From positions 45,329-109,328 of the forward strand of contig CAZZFF010000004.1 in assembly GCA_964653485.1 (NCBI GenBank): a stretch of DNA of 64,000 nucleotides, written 5' to 3'. Shown here piece after piece: positions 26,395-34,446 of the stretch. Numbering within the stretch: position 1 is the stretch's first letter; every line of letters starts with the position of its first letter. The notes beneath the pieces are model-generated. The model made no database searches. It was not told where the DNA came from and saw only the letters and a program-made list of their open reading frames with translations. The stretch is from CAVQND01 sp964653485. Its GTDB lineage: Bacteria; Verrucomicrobiota; Verrucomicrobiia; Limisphaerales; UBA8199. A program made the translations under genes and the position numbers.

Positions 26395-26802
26395 TTACGC
26401 CGGCACGGCACCTTGCACCGTGTAGCGAAACTTCGTGCTGACCCCCGTTTGCTCGACGCACGCCACCTCAACAATGACGGCGCTCAAGAAGCTCGCGATC
26501 ATCGTGCCATCCGGGTCGTTGATCCCCAGGGAGCAATTCATCGGCACCGTGGCGGCGTGGCCCCACACAAACCCGTCGGCCGCGGCTTGACTCGCGTGGA
26601 CCCGCGCAACCGTCCATGAGAAACTGGTCTCCCGGTTGCCGAGGCCATTTGCGAAGACGCGCGCCGCCAGGGCGAGCTGCTCGGTCTGGATTTGCCGCGC
26701 CTCGGCTGGGATTGGCGGAGGGTCAATGATGAAATCTCCCGCGCCGTCATCGCCCAGGGTGACAGGCGTCGCGCTCGGGATTGGGGTGGCGATTATTTGC
26801 AT
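26395..26802 (-). CDS. Small phage tail-region protein
   Basis: This is a 135-residue protein of unknown family, beta-rich (MNCSLGINDPDGTMIASFLS, VEQTGVSTKFRYTVQGAVPA), with no signal peptide and no transmembrane stretch. It sits between a small Pro/Ala-rich protein and the fibre-like gene in the structural operon. Its leader has no Shine-Dalgarno but a pyrimidine-rich CATCCTTTATCCTTCATAC just before the ATG. A tail accessory or fibre-attachment role is guessed from position. Confidence 0.6.
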   Translation of the reverse strand: MQIIATPIPSATPVTLGDDGAGDFIIDPPPIPAEARQIQTEQLALAARVFANGLGNRETSFSWTVARVHASQAAADGFVWGHAATVPMNCSLGINDPDGTMIASFLSAVIVEVACVEQTGVSTKFRYTVQGAVPA

Positions 26803-26869
26803 GAAAGTATGAAGGATAAAGGATGAAACCGGAGCAGCGCGGGTGACTTCTTGTTTTAGCCTTTAGTCT

Positions 26870-27085
26870 TTAGCCTTGCGCCCGTGCAGGACTGGGCTGC
26901 GCGGTTTGTTTAGCTGCCGCGGCTTGCGGCGCTATGGGAGGCGGCAGCGCCGGCGCGGAGGCGGCATCCTCCGCCTGGCCGCGCGCGATGAGCATGCGGG
27001 CAAGGTTCTCGGGCAGGTCGGCCGTTGAGCCGGCGGCGATGACCTTGCCGGCATGGGGAAGGGGGTATTTGGCTCTTATGTTCAT
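26870..27085 (-). CDS. Small Ala/Pro-rich phage-region protein
   Basis: This is a 71-residue protein. The first half (MNIRAKYPLPHAGKVIAAGS) is a compact start of the type seen in small head-tail or tail accessory proteins; the second half is a low-complexity Ala/Pro/Gln tail. It precedes the 135-residue gene and follows the major tail protein candidate. The name of the family cannot be read. Confidence 0.5.
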   Translation of the reverse strand: MNIRAKYPLPHAGKVIAAGSTADLPENLARMLIARGQAEDAASAPALPPPIAPQAAAAKQTAQPSPARAQG

Positions 27086-27130
27086 GGGAAAGGATAAAGA
27101 CTAAAGAATAAAGGATTAAAAGGGTCAGGG

Positions 27131-28117
27131 TTAGGCGCTGAAAACCAGGAGCGGTTGCGGGGCGCCGGCGCTGAAGGTCATCGTGGTGACAAAGCCCACT
27201 TCGCCCGTCCCGAGCCTGGTCCCGCCGAACTCGAAGCCGGCGCCGACGGCATCCGCGTTTTTGAGGGTGATTGACTTGCTGTTTGGCCCGGTGAGGACGA
27301 GGTCGGCGCCGGTTGTTCCGTTGGCGAATTGCTGGCCGAGCAACCGGCCGGTATTGACGCCGATGGCGGCGTCGATCTGGCTGTGCGTAGGCCCGTAAGG
27401 ACGGCACCTCGCCATGAAGGCAACGCTATCGAGCTTGTAGGCCCGCACGAGAGTCTGCACGGGCAAGGGAGAGTACTTGATGTCGCTCGTGATCACCCAT
27501 TGGTCCTCCGCTTCCACAGGCAGGCCCGCACTGCCGCCGCCGAAGCCCGCGACCGTTCCCCACACGCCCGTCCACGCGCCACGCTGGTAGTCAGTGCCGG
27601 ATTGCTGGCCGCCCGGATCGGAAACCCCGCCGGGGATGAGCGTGTAGAGTGCTCCGGCCGCCCCGAGCGAGGCGCCGGTCGCCAGAATGCAGGCGATCTC
27701 GACAGGCCCGAACAGCGGCTTGTCGATGCCCAGGTGCAGGTCCGGGTGCTTGGTCACCGCCGCGCGGGGGAAGGAATAGCTGCGTCCGTCCGGGCTCCAG
27801 ATGACCGCCGGAGTGTCCGCCGCCCCAGCCGGGTTATGAGGGCGCGTCCCGATCCCCAGCGCGCCGATCGTGCTTCCCACGCTGACCCCCAGGTAACGGG
27901 GAAAAACCAGCGGCAGGGCCGACCAGTTATCAAAGGGTGTCAGGCTGACAATGACCTCCGCATTGGCTTGCAGCGCCGTGACTCGGCCGAAAAACCCGCT
28001 CGCCAAATCCACCGCCTGCTGCTTGACCTCCGCCTTGATCTCCCCGTTCTCTCCCTCCGGCCAAAGAGCGCTGCCGCCCATGTATATTTTGCCCGGTCCC
28101 GCGTATATTGTGCTCAT
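27131..28117 (-). CDS. Probable major tail tube-like protein
   Basis: This is a 328-residue protein beginning MSTIYAGPGKIYMGGSALWP, the type of opening seen in phage tail tube proteins (a short strand followed by a G-x-x-Y hairpin). The body is beta-rich with Gly and Thr. It lies downstream of the gp37-like gene and before the tail accessory genes, the expected place for the tube. I used the ATG at 28117; a longer in-frame extension to 28561 runs across the upstream gene and has no conserved features. A tail-sheath protein is an alternative but there is no second tail gene of the right size. Confidence 0.6.
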   Translation of the reverse strand: MSTIYAGPGKIYMGGSALWPEGENGEIKAEVKQQAVDLASGFFGRVTALQANAEVIVSLTPFDNWSALPLVFPRYLGVSVGSTIGALGIGTRPHNPAGAADTPAVIWSPDGRSYSFPRAAVTKHPDLHLGIDKPLFGPVEIACILATGASLGAAGALYTLIPGGVSDPGGQQSGTDYQRGAWTGVWGTVAGFGGGSAGLPVEAEDQWVITSDIKYSPLPVQTLVRAYKLDSVAFMARCRPYGPTHSQIDAAIGVNTGRLLGQQFANGTTGADLVLTGPNSKSITLKNADAVGAGFEFGGTRLGTGEVGFVTTMTFSAGAPQPLLVFSA

Positions 28118-28146
28118 ATTTTGTTTGGACTTTTTTTTAAGTGCTC

Positions 28147-28902
28147 TCAGAATTGCTGCCGAACCACCGAACTCCTGAACATGCCCGGCTTGTACGCCGC
28201 GTACCGCAACACCGGCCCGGCCGGCTGAAACGGCGCGCTGTACTTGGTTGCCCGTGGATTGCCAGGCCCCGGAAAACTCCCGTCCCACGTATAAAAGATG
28301 TCCGCTCCGATGGTCGCGGACGAAAGGCTCACGCCGGACGGCTGCGTTTGGGCGGCGGGCTGGCTCACCCGTCCCACAGGTGTGGCGGCCGCCTGCATCT
28401 GGAGTTTGATCCGGTAAGCGACCAACCCCGCGAATCGCTGCGCATCCCAAATGGCATCGCGAAGGGTGCCCTCGCCGACCACGCGCAGGTTCTCCGTCCG
28501 CCAGAGCCCGCGGATGGCCTCCCGCACCGCGGACATCACCCCTGCCCCGCCAATCTCCCACTGGTGGGAGCTGTCCAGGATGAACTTGGAGACCTCCTCC
28601 GCGCTCATTTGGGTGCCCGTGGCCGGGGCGTAGTTGAGGTTCGGCTCTTCCAGCGCCACGCAGGACAACACCAGGTTGCCCACCGGGCCGGACACATTGG
28701 GATGCAGGACCTCGAAGGCCGGCATCTCGACGAGGATGCCGCAGCCGCTCCGGCCGTTCCGAGGAGCTGTATAAACGGTGGACCAGTCAATCTCGCTTTG
28801 AAGCCGCAGCTTGCGGTACTGGATAACGTTGATGAATCGCAGCCCCGGCTCCGCAAGCAGCCCTTGGGTCAAATCCTCCTGTAACTCGACGAAATCGTTC
28901 AT
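28147..28902 (-). CDS. gp37-like phage head-tail connector or tail terminator candidate
   Basis: This is a 251-residue protein starting MNDFVELQEDLTQGLL with GGAG upstream. The N-terminal 90 residues (FINVIQYRKLRLQSEIDWST) and the mid helix (MSAVREAIRGLWRTENLRVV) suit a connector or tail-terminator-type fold. The C-terminal 70 residues are Gln/Pro/Ala-rich with an odd stretch that reads like a spacer (GADIFYTWDGSFPGPGNP). It sits directly downstream of the gp36-like gene with a 3-base gap, as gp37 does in Mu. Confidence 0.6.
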   Translation of the reverse strand: MNDFVELQEDLTQGLLAEPGLRFINVIQYRKLRLQSEIDWSTVYTAPRNGRSGCGILVEMPAFEVLHPNVSGPVGNLVLSCVALEEPNLNYAPATGTQMSAEEVSKFILDSSHQWEIGGAGVMSAVREAIRGLWRTENLRVVGEGTLRDAIWDAQRFAGLVAYRIKLQMQAAATPVGRVSQPAAQTQPSGVSLSSATIGADIFYTWDGSFPGPGNPRATKYSAPFQPAGPVLRYAAYKPGMFRSSVVRQQF

Positions 28903-28905
28903 GAC

Positions 28906-29430
28906 TCACTCCGGTATTTGTGGATTGGCCCAGGGCGGCAGGGACTTCTCCGGGACCGGCCACTGAGCCTCCGGCGTCGGCACCGGGTGGGTTCGGTTAA
29001 GAAGCTTGTTCTCGCTGTTCCATTGGCCGCTTTTCGGACTGGGGACGCCGGCCCGGCCAACACCACCCTTCTTTGGCTCGCCGGGCGGCTCAATCGCAAT
29101 CCGCTGCTGTGCTATCCGGTCGAGCTTGGCCAGCGCCTCGTCGTGCGCGTCCCGCCGGTCTCGAGTCTGGAGACGCTGCAATTGCGAGAAGGCCGTCAGC
29201 CAACGCCACCGCGCCATGGCGACAATTTCAAGATCAAGCTGGTCGGGCGTCGTCCCATCCGCACCGAGCCGATAGCCTCCCGCCCGGATGGCGCCGCGCA
29301 CCGCATTGACAACCCGCGCCAAAATCAGCGGCAGCGCATCGCCCGCTCCCTGGATGCTCTTCAGGGCCGCCTGTTCCTCCACTGTGAACTCTCCCAGCAC
29401 GTCTTCGACTGTTACAGTCTTCCAAGCCAT
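28906..29430 (-). CDS. DUF1320 gp36-like phage protein
   Basis: This is a 174-residue protein whose first 100 residues match the DUF1320/Mu gp36 pattern: a short helical start (VEDVLGEFTVEEQAALKSI), then IPLA-type helices (LPLILARVVNAVRGAIRAGG, DLEIVAMARWRWLTAFSQL). Such proteins act at the head-tail junction. The C-terminal 60 residues are proline-rich and not part of the usual domain. I chose the ATG at 29430; a longer frame reaching 29634 only adds residues rich in Arg and Pro. No Shine-Dalgarno is evident before this ATG. Confidence 0.72.
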   Translation of the reverse strand: MAWKTVTVEDVLGEFTVEEQAALKSIQGAGDALPLILARVVNAVRGAIRAGGYRLGADGTTPDQLDLEIVAMARWRWLTAFSQLQRLQTRDRRDAHDEALAKLDRIAQQRIAIEPPGEPKKGGVGRAGVPSPKSGQWNSENKLLNRTHPVPTPEAQWPVPEKSLPPWANPQIPE

Positions 29431-29478
29431 AGTCAGTTGATGGTGAATGGTTGCACTCCGCGCTCCGCACTCGATTGG

Positions 29479-29517
29479 CCCCGGCGGCGGCAAACCAGCC
29501 AACACCCGCCGCCGGGG
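29479..29517 (-). terminator. Strong hairpin between head and tail genes
   Basis: A perfect 12-base stem (CCCCGGCGGCGG at 29479-29490 with its complement at 29506-29517) and a 15-base loop lie in the 109-base gap between the exported small protein gene and the gp36-like gene. No T-run follows on either strand, so it may be an attenuator or mRNA stabiliser rather than an intrinsic terminator. Confidence 0.5.
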
Positions 29518-29539
29518 TCTGTTCCCCCGCCCCTCGCTA

Positions 29540-30064
29540 CTATGGGTAGCGAATCGGAATAATCTTTTTGACCACCCAGGCCGAACAGTTGGTGACCAGG
29601 CCGTTGCCCGAATTGGTGATCGAGTAGATGCCAAGCCAGTTCGCGAGGCCGACCACGCGAGCGTCCAGGTTCGTACACCACACCACCTGGTTGGTCCCGC
29701 TGGTGGTCAGCGTCAGCGACCATTGCGGCGAGGTCTCCCAATCCGTCGTCCGAGGCGGCCTGTCGGTCCCCGCCCGGCACAGGCCGATCGTCAGAGTCTG
29801 GTTTGTGCTCGAGGCGCCGGCGCACGAGAACCAGAAGCCCAACTGCTGATAGCTGGCCGTATTGATTGCCCCGCCAGTGCAGTACCCGATGCCGTTGGTG
29901 CCAACGCTGTTCGTAGGCGCCGACACATAACTGACCCCGGTTGCAACCTGATTGGTGATGTTGAAGCTCTCCGCCCTGGCCGCCGGCAATAATGCCAGCG
30001 CAAGGGCGGCAGCGGCGAATCGCAACGCGTTCTTCATGTTGTTTGCTCTTTGGGTGTTTTCCAT
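29540..30064 (-). CDS. Exported small protein inside the phage module
   Basis: This is a 174-residue protein with a Sec signal peptide (MKNALRFAAAALALALLPAA, cleavage near ARAES). The mature part is rich in Thr, Asn and Gly with strands such as TNQTLTIGLCRAGTDRP and WLGIYSITNSGNG. Four cysteines in the mature part could form disulfides. The ATG at 30064 (MENTQ) has AAGGA about 8 bases upstream; an internal ATG at 30037 would also give the signal peptide. It is placed between the capsid fusion and the gp36-like gene, where Mu-like phages have no exported protein. A host-surface or decoration function is possible. Confidence 0.65.
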   Translation of the reverse strand: MENTQRANNMKNALRFAAAALALALLPAARAESFNITNQVATGVSYVSAPTNSVGTNGIGYCTGGAINTASYQQLGFWFSCAGASSTNQTLTIGLCRAGTDRPPRTTDWETSPQWSLTLTTSGTNQVVWCTNLDARVVGLANWLGIYSITNSGNGLVTNCSAWVVKKIIPIRYP

Positions 30065-30081
30065 CGGTGATCCTTTTCCTC

Positions 30082-32325
30082 CTACTGGCTTGTAATGCAC
30101 AGGCCGCCCCGGTTGTCCCCCACCGCGGCTCCGAGCATGACCTGGATGCGCCATTCGGCATAACCGCCCGTGTGATTGACATACTGCACCAGCACCACCG
30201 AAATCCCGATGTCGGGGTCGGTGATGGTCGTGACGGAGCCGTAGCTTGCGCCAGGCAGGGCCTGCGTGTAGTCGTTGCTGAGCCGAGTTTTGGCCACGAC
30301 GGCCGCCTTGTGCAAGACCATCCCCACGAGGTTTGGCGTCACGCCCGGCGCGGTCAGGTTCGGCGCCTCGATCGGCTCGAAGCCTGCCAGCTTGGGCAGG
30401 CGGTTCTCCGTCACGATCTGCGGCGATTGCTGCCCGGCGAAGAAAGTCACCAGGCTCGGGTCCGTGGCCAGTTGCTCGAAGTAATTGCTCGTCAAGAGCG
30501 CCACCCTGTCGTTGATCGGCACCTCGTTCGGGTTGAAGATGGCCGCAATCTTTGTGAGCGTGGAGCGCGCGAAGTCCGCGATGCCGACGGGGTAATTGGC
30601 ATAAGCCACCGGGACCTTCGCCCCGTTGGTCTGGGCGTAGGCGTTGTAATTGGCCGGCGTGAAGAGCTTGTATATCTTCTCGACGAAGTACTTGGCCAGG
30701 GCATAAGCCGCCGCCGGGGCCTGCTCGTCGAACAACCGGCGCATCGTGCTGGCCAGCGTGTTCGCGTCGAAGACAATCGGCACGCCCACGTGCTCGTCGA
30801 GAGTGATCAGGACGTCCTTGGTCTGCGCGGCGCTGACGGTGCTCCAGCCCAGCGGGCGGCCGGTTGAATCCGGGGCCGTGTTGTAGCTTTGGACGGCCGG
30901 GACCACCACGATGCGCGTGGCTTCAGTCTGCCTGAATTGCGCCGGGGTGTCGCTGAAGTCGGTGAAAACCCGCGAGATTACCGGGAACGCCAGTTTGAAC
31001 AACTGCAGCGTCCGCTGGGCCACCAGCGTCCCGCTCAACGTGCCCAGGTTGGCGTCGCTCACGTCCGCCGCCATGAGCGGCATGTCGCGAAACTCGTTCC
31101 ACCGCGGCGCGATTTCGCGCGCGTAGAGGGCGCCCATCTGTTTGGCGTGCTCGCCTTTCTGCTGGAATCCCGCGAACGACAGATCACGGATGCCGGAGTT
31201 TTTCGCGACCAGGGCGCCGTAGGCCTGGATGACGCGCGCCGCTCCTTCCTTGGCTTCGAGCCTGGTTGTGCCGGCGGTCGCCGACGCCTCCCGCGTGATG
31301 CTGCCGGCCGCCAGGGCGGCGTTGCCCGGCATGGCCTGCAACGTGTCGAGCATCTCCGCGTTATCGGCGCAGAGCCGCATCCACTTGGCCTGGAGCGGTT
31401 CATCCTGGGCGGGAATCGCCCCGCGCTTTACCGCGGCGGCGACCGCCTCCTGTGCGGCGCGCCCGCGCTGCGCCCTGAGCGCGTCGTCCTTGCGCTCGTT
31501 GTCCTCCTCGAGCTCCGCGATGCGAATCGCCTGCTCGACGTTTTTCCGTTCGGCCTGCTTGGCCGTGAGTTGCTGTGCCGCTTCGGCATTGCCCGCCGCA
31601 TTGGCGGCCCGCAATCCCTGGAGTTCGGTGTCCAGCTTTTGGAGTTTGGCCGTCAAATCGGCCAGCTTCTCTTTCATGTTGTCCTTTGTTTCGTGGCCGC
31701 CCGTCAGGGAGTCCACTGGGTTGTCTGCGTCGCCCGCGCCGGCGGTTGCCCGCGCGGAAATCGTTCCCGCCCGCTTCGCCCACAAAGGGGCGATGTCGTG
31801 AAATGCCGGGTCGTTGACCAGGCTCCCGAAGTTGAGCCCCGCATCCTCCTTGCACATCACTTTTGCCGGGTCGGTTTGAGTCACGAAGAACACAGGGGAA
31901 AAGGCGCGGTAATTCCGGCCCTTGATCGCGTCGGCCCCGGCCTGGCTCATCTCCGCCCGGCAATAGACCCCGGGCGCCGGCGAATCGCGCCACACGAAAG
32001 CCAGCGGCCAGGCGCTGGCCGCCTCGTCCTTGTGATCGAAATCGAAAAAGGCCCGCTGCTGCCCCCGCGCATTCACCGCCTCCAACTGCGCCTCCAGCGC
32101 CGCCGCCGCCGCCCGGTCCACTTCCACCGTCCGCCGCACCGGCTTGTCCCCCTGCATAAACCAGCACCGATGCACCCCGCCCGGCATCACCATGAACTCG
32201 GCGATGCTGCCGGCGTTCATATCTTGAGCGCCGCTCGGCGCGGCGACGGCCACGCGGGCCGCCAGGGGCAAGGCTGAAGGCTGAAGGCTAAAGGATGAAT
32301 CAAGATGTTCGCATTTGTCGCTCAT
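30082..32325 (-). CDS. Fused phage protease-scaffold-major capsid protein
   Basis: This is a 747-residue protein that joins three head functions. Residues about 44 to 190 resemble the Mu I-type prohead protease (GGVHRCWFMQG, FFDFDHKDEAASAWPLAFVW, GRNYRAFSPVFFVTQ). Residues about 215 to 310 form a Lys/Glu/Gln/Ala-rich coiled coil (LADLTAKLQKLDTELQGLRA) like a scaffold. Residues about 380 to 747 are the capsid part (SDANLGTLSGTLVAQRTLQL, HVGVPIVFDANTLASTMRRL). A nested ATG at 31677 (residue 217) with AAAGGA 5 bases upstream could give a separate scaffold-capsid product. The first 30 residues include a repeat-derived LQPSALPLA stretch; an alternative start is the ATG at 32220. Confidence 0.7.
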   Translation of the reverse strand: MSDKCEHLDSSFSLQPSALPLAARVAVAAPSGAQDMNAGSIAEFMVMPGGVHRCWFMQGDKPVRRTVEVDRAAAAALEAQLEAVNARGQQRAFFDFDHKDEAASAWPLAFVWRDSPAPGVYCRAEMSQAGADAIKGRNYRAFSPVFFVTQTDPAKVMCKEDAGLNFGSLVNDPAFHDIAPLWAKRAGTISARATAGAGDADNPVDSLTGGHETKDNMKEKLADLTAKLQKLDTELQGLRAANAAGNAEAAQQLTAKQAERKNVEQAIRIAELEEDNERKDDALRAQRGRAAQEAVAAAVKRGAIPAQDEPLQAKWMRLCADNAEMLDTLQAMPGNAALAAGSITREASATAGTTRLEAKEGAARVIQAYGALVAKNSGIRDLSFAGFQQKGEHAKQMGALYAREIAPRWNEFRDMPLMAADVSDANLGTLSGTLVAQRTLQLFKLAFPVISRVFTDFSDTPAQFRQTEATRIVVVPAVQSYNTAPDSTGRPLGWSTVSAAQTKDVLITLDEHVGVPIVFDANTLASTMRRLFDEQAPAAAYALAKYFVEKIYKLFTPANYNAYAQTNGAKVPVAYANYPVGIADFARSTLTKIAAIFNPNEVPINDRVALLTSNYFEQLATDPSLVTFFAGQQSPQIVTENRLPKLAGFEPIEAPNLTAPGVTPNLVGMVLHKAAVVAKTRLSNDYTQALPGASYGSVTTITDPDIGISVVLVQYVNHTGGYAEWRIQVMLGAAVGDNRGGLCITSQ
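31675..31690 (-). promoter_or_regulatory. Internal ribosome binding site within the capsid fusion gene
   Basis: On the minus strand AAAGGACAACATG places a Shine-Dalgarno five bases ahead of an in-frame ATG at 31677, right at the start of the scaffold coiled coil. It would give a shorter scaffold-capsid protein of about 531 residues, as in nested genes of lambda-like phages. Confidence 0.45.
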
Positions 32326-32337
32326 TGGTTTTTCCTT

Positions 32338-34101
32338 TCAGTCAGGAGGAGTATTAGGATTAGGATTGAGAGCGGGAGGCAGGGTGGAATGCCGTGATGG
32401 GAGTCCCTCCGCGGCCTTCCCGTTTGCGTCCGCATCCTCACCCGCGTTCGACGATGGGTTCTGGGCTGTGGACTGTGGACTCTGGGCTGTGGACTCCTTT
32501 TCCCCCCCGACGGTTTCCTCTCCGGGTTGCGGCAGCGGTATCCCATGACGCCTGTAAAACCAGGACCTCGGCATGGGCACCCCGGCCGCCAGAAGGGTCG
32601 AGTCTCGTTGCGCGTTGGCCAGAGTGTCCTGCTCCTTCCTGGGCACGGGCCGAAACTCGGGCGCCTCGCTGTCCTGCCCGTAATTCAGGAGCAGGATGCT
32701 TCGGACCAGTTGGGCATTGAGCACGCTCGCGGCGAAATTCGCGGCGGCCTGGACAACCTCCGCTTTGACGTCGGCATGCACCTGCCCCAGCGCCCGGCTG
32801 CCCCCGTGTTTGGACACGTCTCCCGTTAAGGTCTGCCCCAGGATGAGCAGGTCCATCTGCTTCTCCGCCCGGTCGAGCATGTCGCCCTGGGGTGAATGGT
32901 CCCCCATCTGGGCGGCTTCTTTCAATTCGAGCGTCGTGCCGGCCGGGAACGCGGCCCAGGCGTTGCTGCCCATCCGCTCGAGCATCGAGCAGATGGCGTC
33001 GACCGTCTCCTGCGGGGCGGCCGGGTCATAATTCACCCATCGAAACGGAAGCCCGAAGACCTGTCCCAGGTTCAACAGCCAATCGGCGGAAAAATTCGCC
33101 GCGCACCACCACCATGCCAACGGCCTCAGCAATGCGCCCCCGAGCGCGGTCCCGCTCTTGGCCTTGCAAATCGAGATGAGGAACTTGTGGTCGGGAAACC
33201 TCCGCACGGAGTCGGGCAACGGTTGCGAGCTTGTGCTTTGCCACACCCCCGGGTTGAGTTTGCATCCTCCCCCGGCGCCGCGGGTTCCAGCGCCGTTCCT
33301 CCCCTGTCCCAGTTCCGCCCTCAACCCCAAGCACCCGTCCAGGGTCCAGGTATAACAAGTGGGATGCACCCAGTACGTCGCCCGCGGGGCCACAATGTCC
33401 CCAAGCTCGCCGGCGGGTCTCACCTCCCAATCCACCTCGAGGACGGTCTGGCCCTTGCCCCAGGCGTCGAGCACGTCGTAGATCGTTCCGCTCAAGCCGT
33501 TCTCGTCCTCAGCCGGCGCCGGCCTCATCCGCCTGAACGCGCTGCTCACCATTCTCGCCTTGTCTTTGGCGGAGTTGCTCGGCGGTTGGTCCTCCTCCTG
33601 CCAGGGCGCCAGAGCCCAGTCCATGGCCATCACCGCGCGCTTCAACTCGTTCAAGTTCTTGGCCAGCCGCGGCGACGTATCCTCCATCAGGTCGAACAAC
33701 TCCCAGGCCTGAACGTGACTGCCCGCCAACGCCCCGCGCAGCACCATCTCGATGTATTGGGGCGTAATCGCCGCCAACTGCGGCAGCAGCCAGCGATAGG
33801 CCGCCTGCGGCCGCAGGACCTTCGCGAGACTCCGGCTCAACCCATCCGGCAGCGTCGAGCTTCCACCTTGCCCGTCCGCCTCAACGGGACCCCGGCCCGG
33901 CCTCATGCCCAACCTGGCCGCCGCCAAACTCACCCCGGCCGGCGCCCGCCTCCGCCATTCCGGCACCTCGGTCTCCCGGAGTCCGGACCCCGCCCGCCCA
34001 AACCGCCCCGCCGCCGGCCCGCCTTCCGCGCGGCGGCCAGGCCCCGCGCCTCCCAGTTCCATGTTGTGTAGCATTGCATTCACCTGGAACTGTTTTCGCA
34101 C
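32338..34101 (-). CDS. DUF935 (Mu gp29-like) portal protein
   Basis: The portal forms the dodecameric ring through which DNA enters and leaves the phage head. This 587-residue protein has the DUF935 signature blocks: LPQLAAITPQYIEMVLRGAL near residue 107, AWELFDLMEDTSPRLAKNLN, RAVMAMDWALAPW, and ILGQTLTGDVSKHGGSRALG near residue 445, then QVHADVKAEVVQAAANFAAS. The first 60 residues (GPGRRAEGGPAAGRFGRAG) are low complexity. The C-terminal 60 residues are repetitive and end NPNPNTPPD. It is the most upstream gene of the particle operon; no terminase precedes it. The start could be the ATG at 34101 or an internal one. Confidence 0.88.
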   Translation of the reverse strand: MRKQFQVNAMLHNMELGGAGPGRRAEGGPAAGRFGRAGSGLRETEVPEWRRRAPAGVSLAAARLGMRPGRGPVEADGQGGSSTLPDGLSRSLAKVLRPQAAYRWLLPQLAAITPQYIEMVLRGALAGSHVQAWELFDLMEDTSPRLAKNLNELKRAVMAMDWALAPWQEEDQPPSNSAKDKARMVSSAFRRMRPAPAEDENGLSGTIYDVLDAWGKGQTVLEVDWEVRPAGELGDIVAPRATYWVHPTCYTWTLDGCLGLRAELGQGRNGAGTRGAGGGCKLNPGVWQSTSSQPLPDSVRRFPDHKFLISICKAKSGTALGGALLRPLAWWWCAANFSADWLLNLGQVFGLPFRWVNYDPAAPQETVDAICSMLERMGSNAWAAFPAGTTLELKEAAQMGDHSPQGDMLDRAEKQMDLLILGQTLTGDVSKHGGSRALGQVHADVKAEVVQAAANFAASVLNAQLVRSILLLNYGQDSEAPEFRPVPRKEQDTLANAQRDSTLLAAGVPMPRSWFYRRHGIPLPQPGEETVGGEKESTAQSPQSTAQNPSSNAGEDADANGKAAEGLPSRHSTLPPALNPNPNTPPD

Positions 34102-34446
34102 ACTTCCCCCCGGCCGCCAAACACTCCATTGGCTCCATTGGCTCTATTGGCTGTTTCTTCACTTTAAAGAGGAGATTCTGTAGGATTAGGAGTCTGACGG
34201 GTTGGTCGAGTGCCGGCCGGACCGGTTTGCCATCCCCAACTAGTTCCAAAAGAGCGGGTGAATGAGCGAGCGATGAACTCTGTAATGGACTGCCGAGGCG
34301 ATTGAACGAAGCGGAACGGGAGTCGCTTCAGGGGCTCTGAAACGGCGGTTGGGCTTTAACGGCGGGCATTAACCCGATGAACACCCTCAGCGAAACCAAA
34401 TCCAAGGCGATGCAGCAACGGCAATCTCATGTGGCAGCTCCGAGCA
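34102..34446. other. Non-coding gap between the portal and the restriction gene
   Basis: This 345-base stretch contains three tandem copies of TCCATTGGC at 34125-34151 and no convincing gene. A 36-codon plus-strand frame at 34377-34487 (MNTLSETKSKAMQQRQSHVA) overlaps the restriction gene end and is unsupported. It lies just where a Mu-like phage would have its terminase. Confidence 0.5.

Larger units (their letters stand above)
17054..34101 (-). mobile_element. Mu-like phage structural gene module (incomplete prophage or domesticated particle)
   Basis: Fifteen consecutive minus-strand genes run from a DUF935-type portal through capsid, connector and tail genes to a glycosyltransferase. Order and families (gp29-like portal, I-like protease, gp36-like DUF1320) match the head-tail half of Mu-like phages. 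No integrase, Mu transposase, repressor, terminase, replication or lysis gene is visible on either side, and no att-like direct repeats were found by eye. Base composition resembles the host. Edges are given by gene content only. Confidence 0.75.

Noticed and set aside
28118..28561. N-terminal extension of the tail tube-like gene
   Set aside because: This would read through the coding region of the upstream 251-residue gene, and the residues are Arg/Gly-rich without conservation; the ATG at 28117 gives the natural start.
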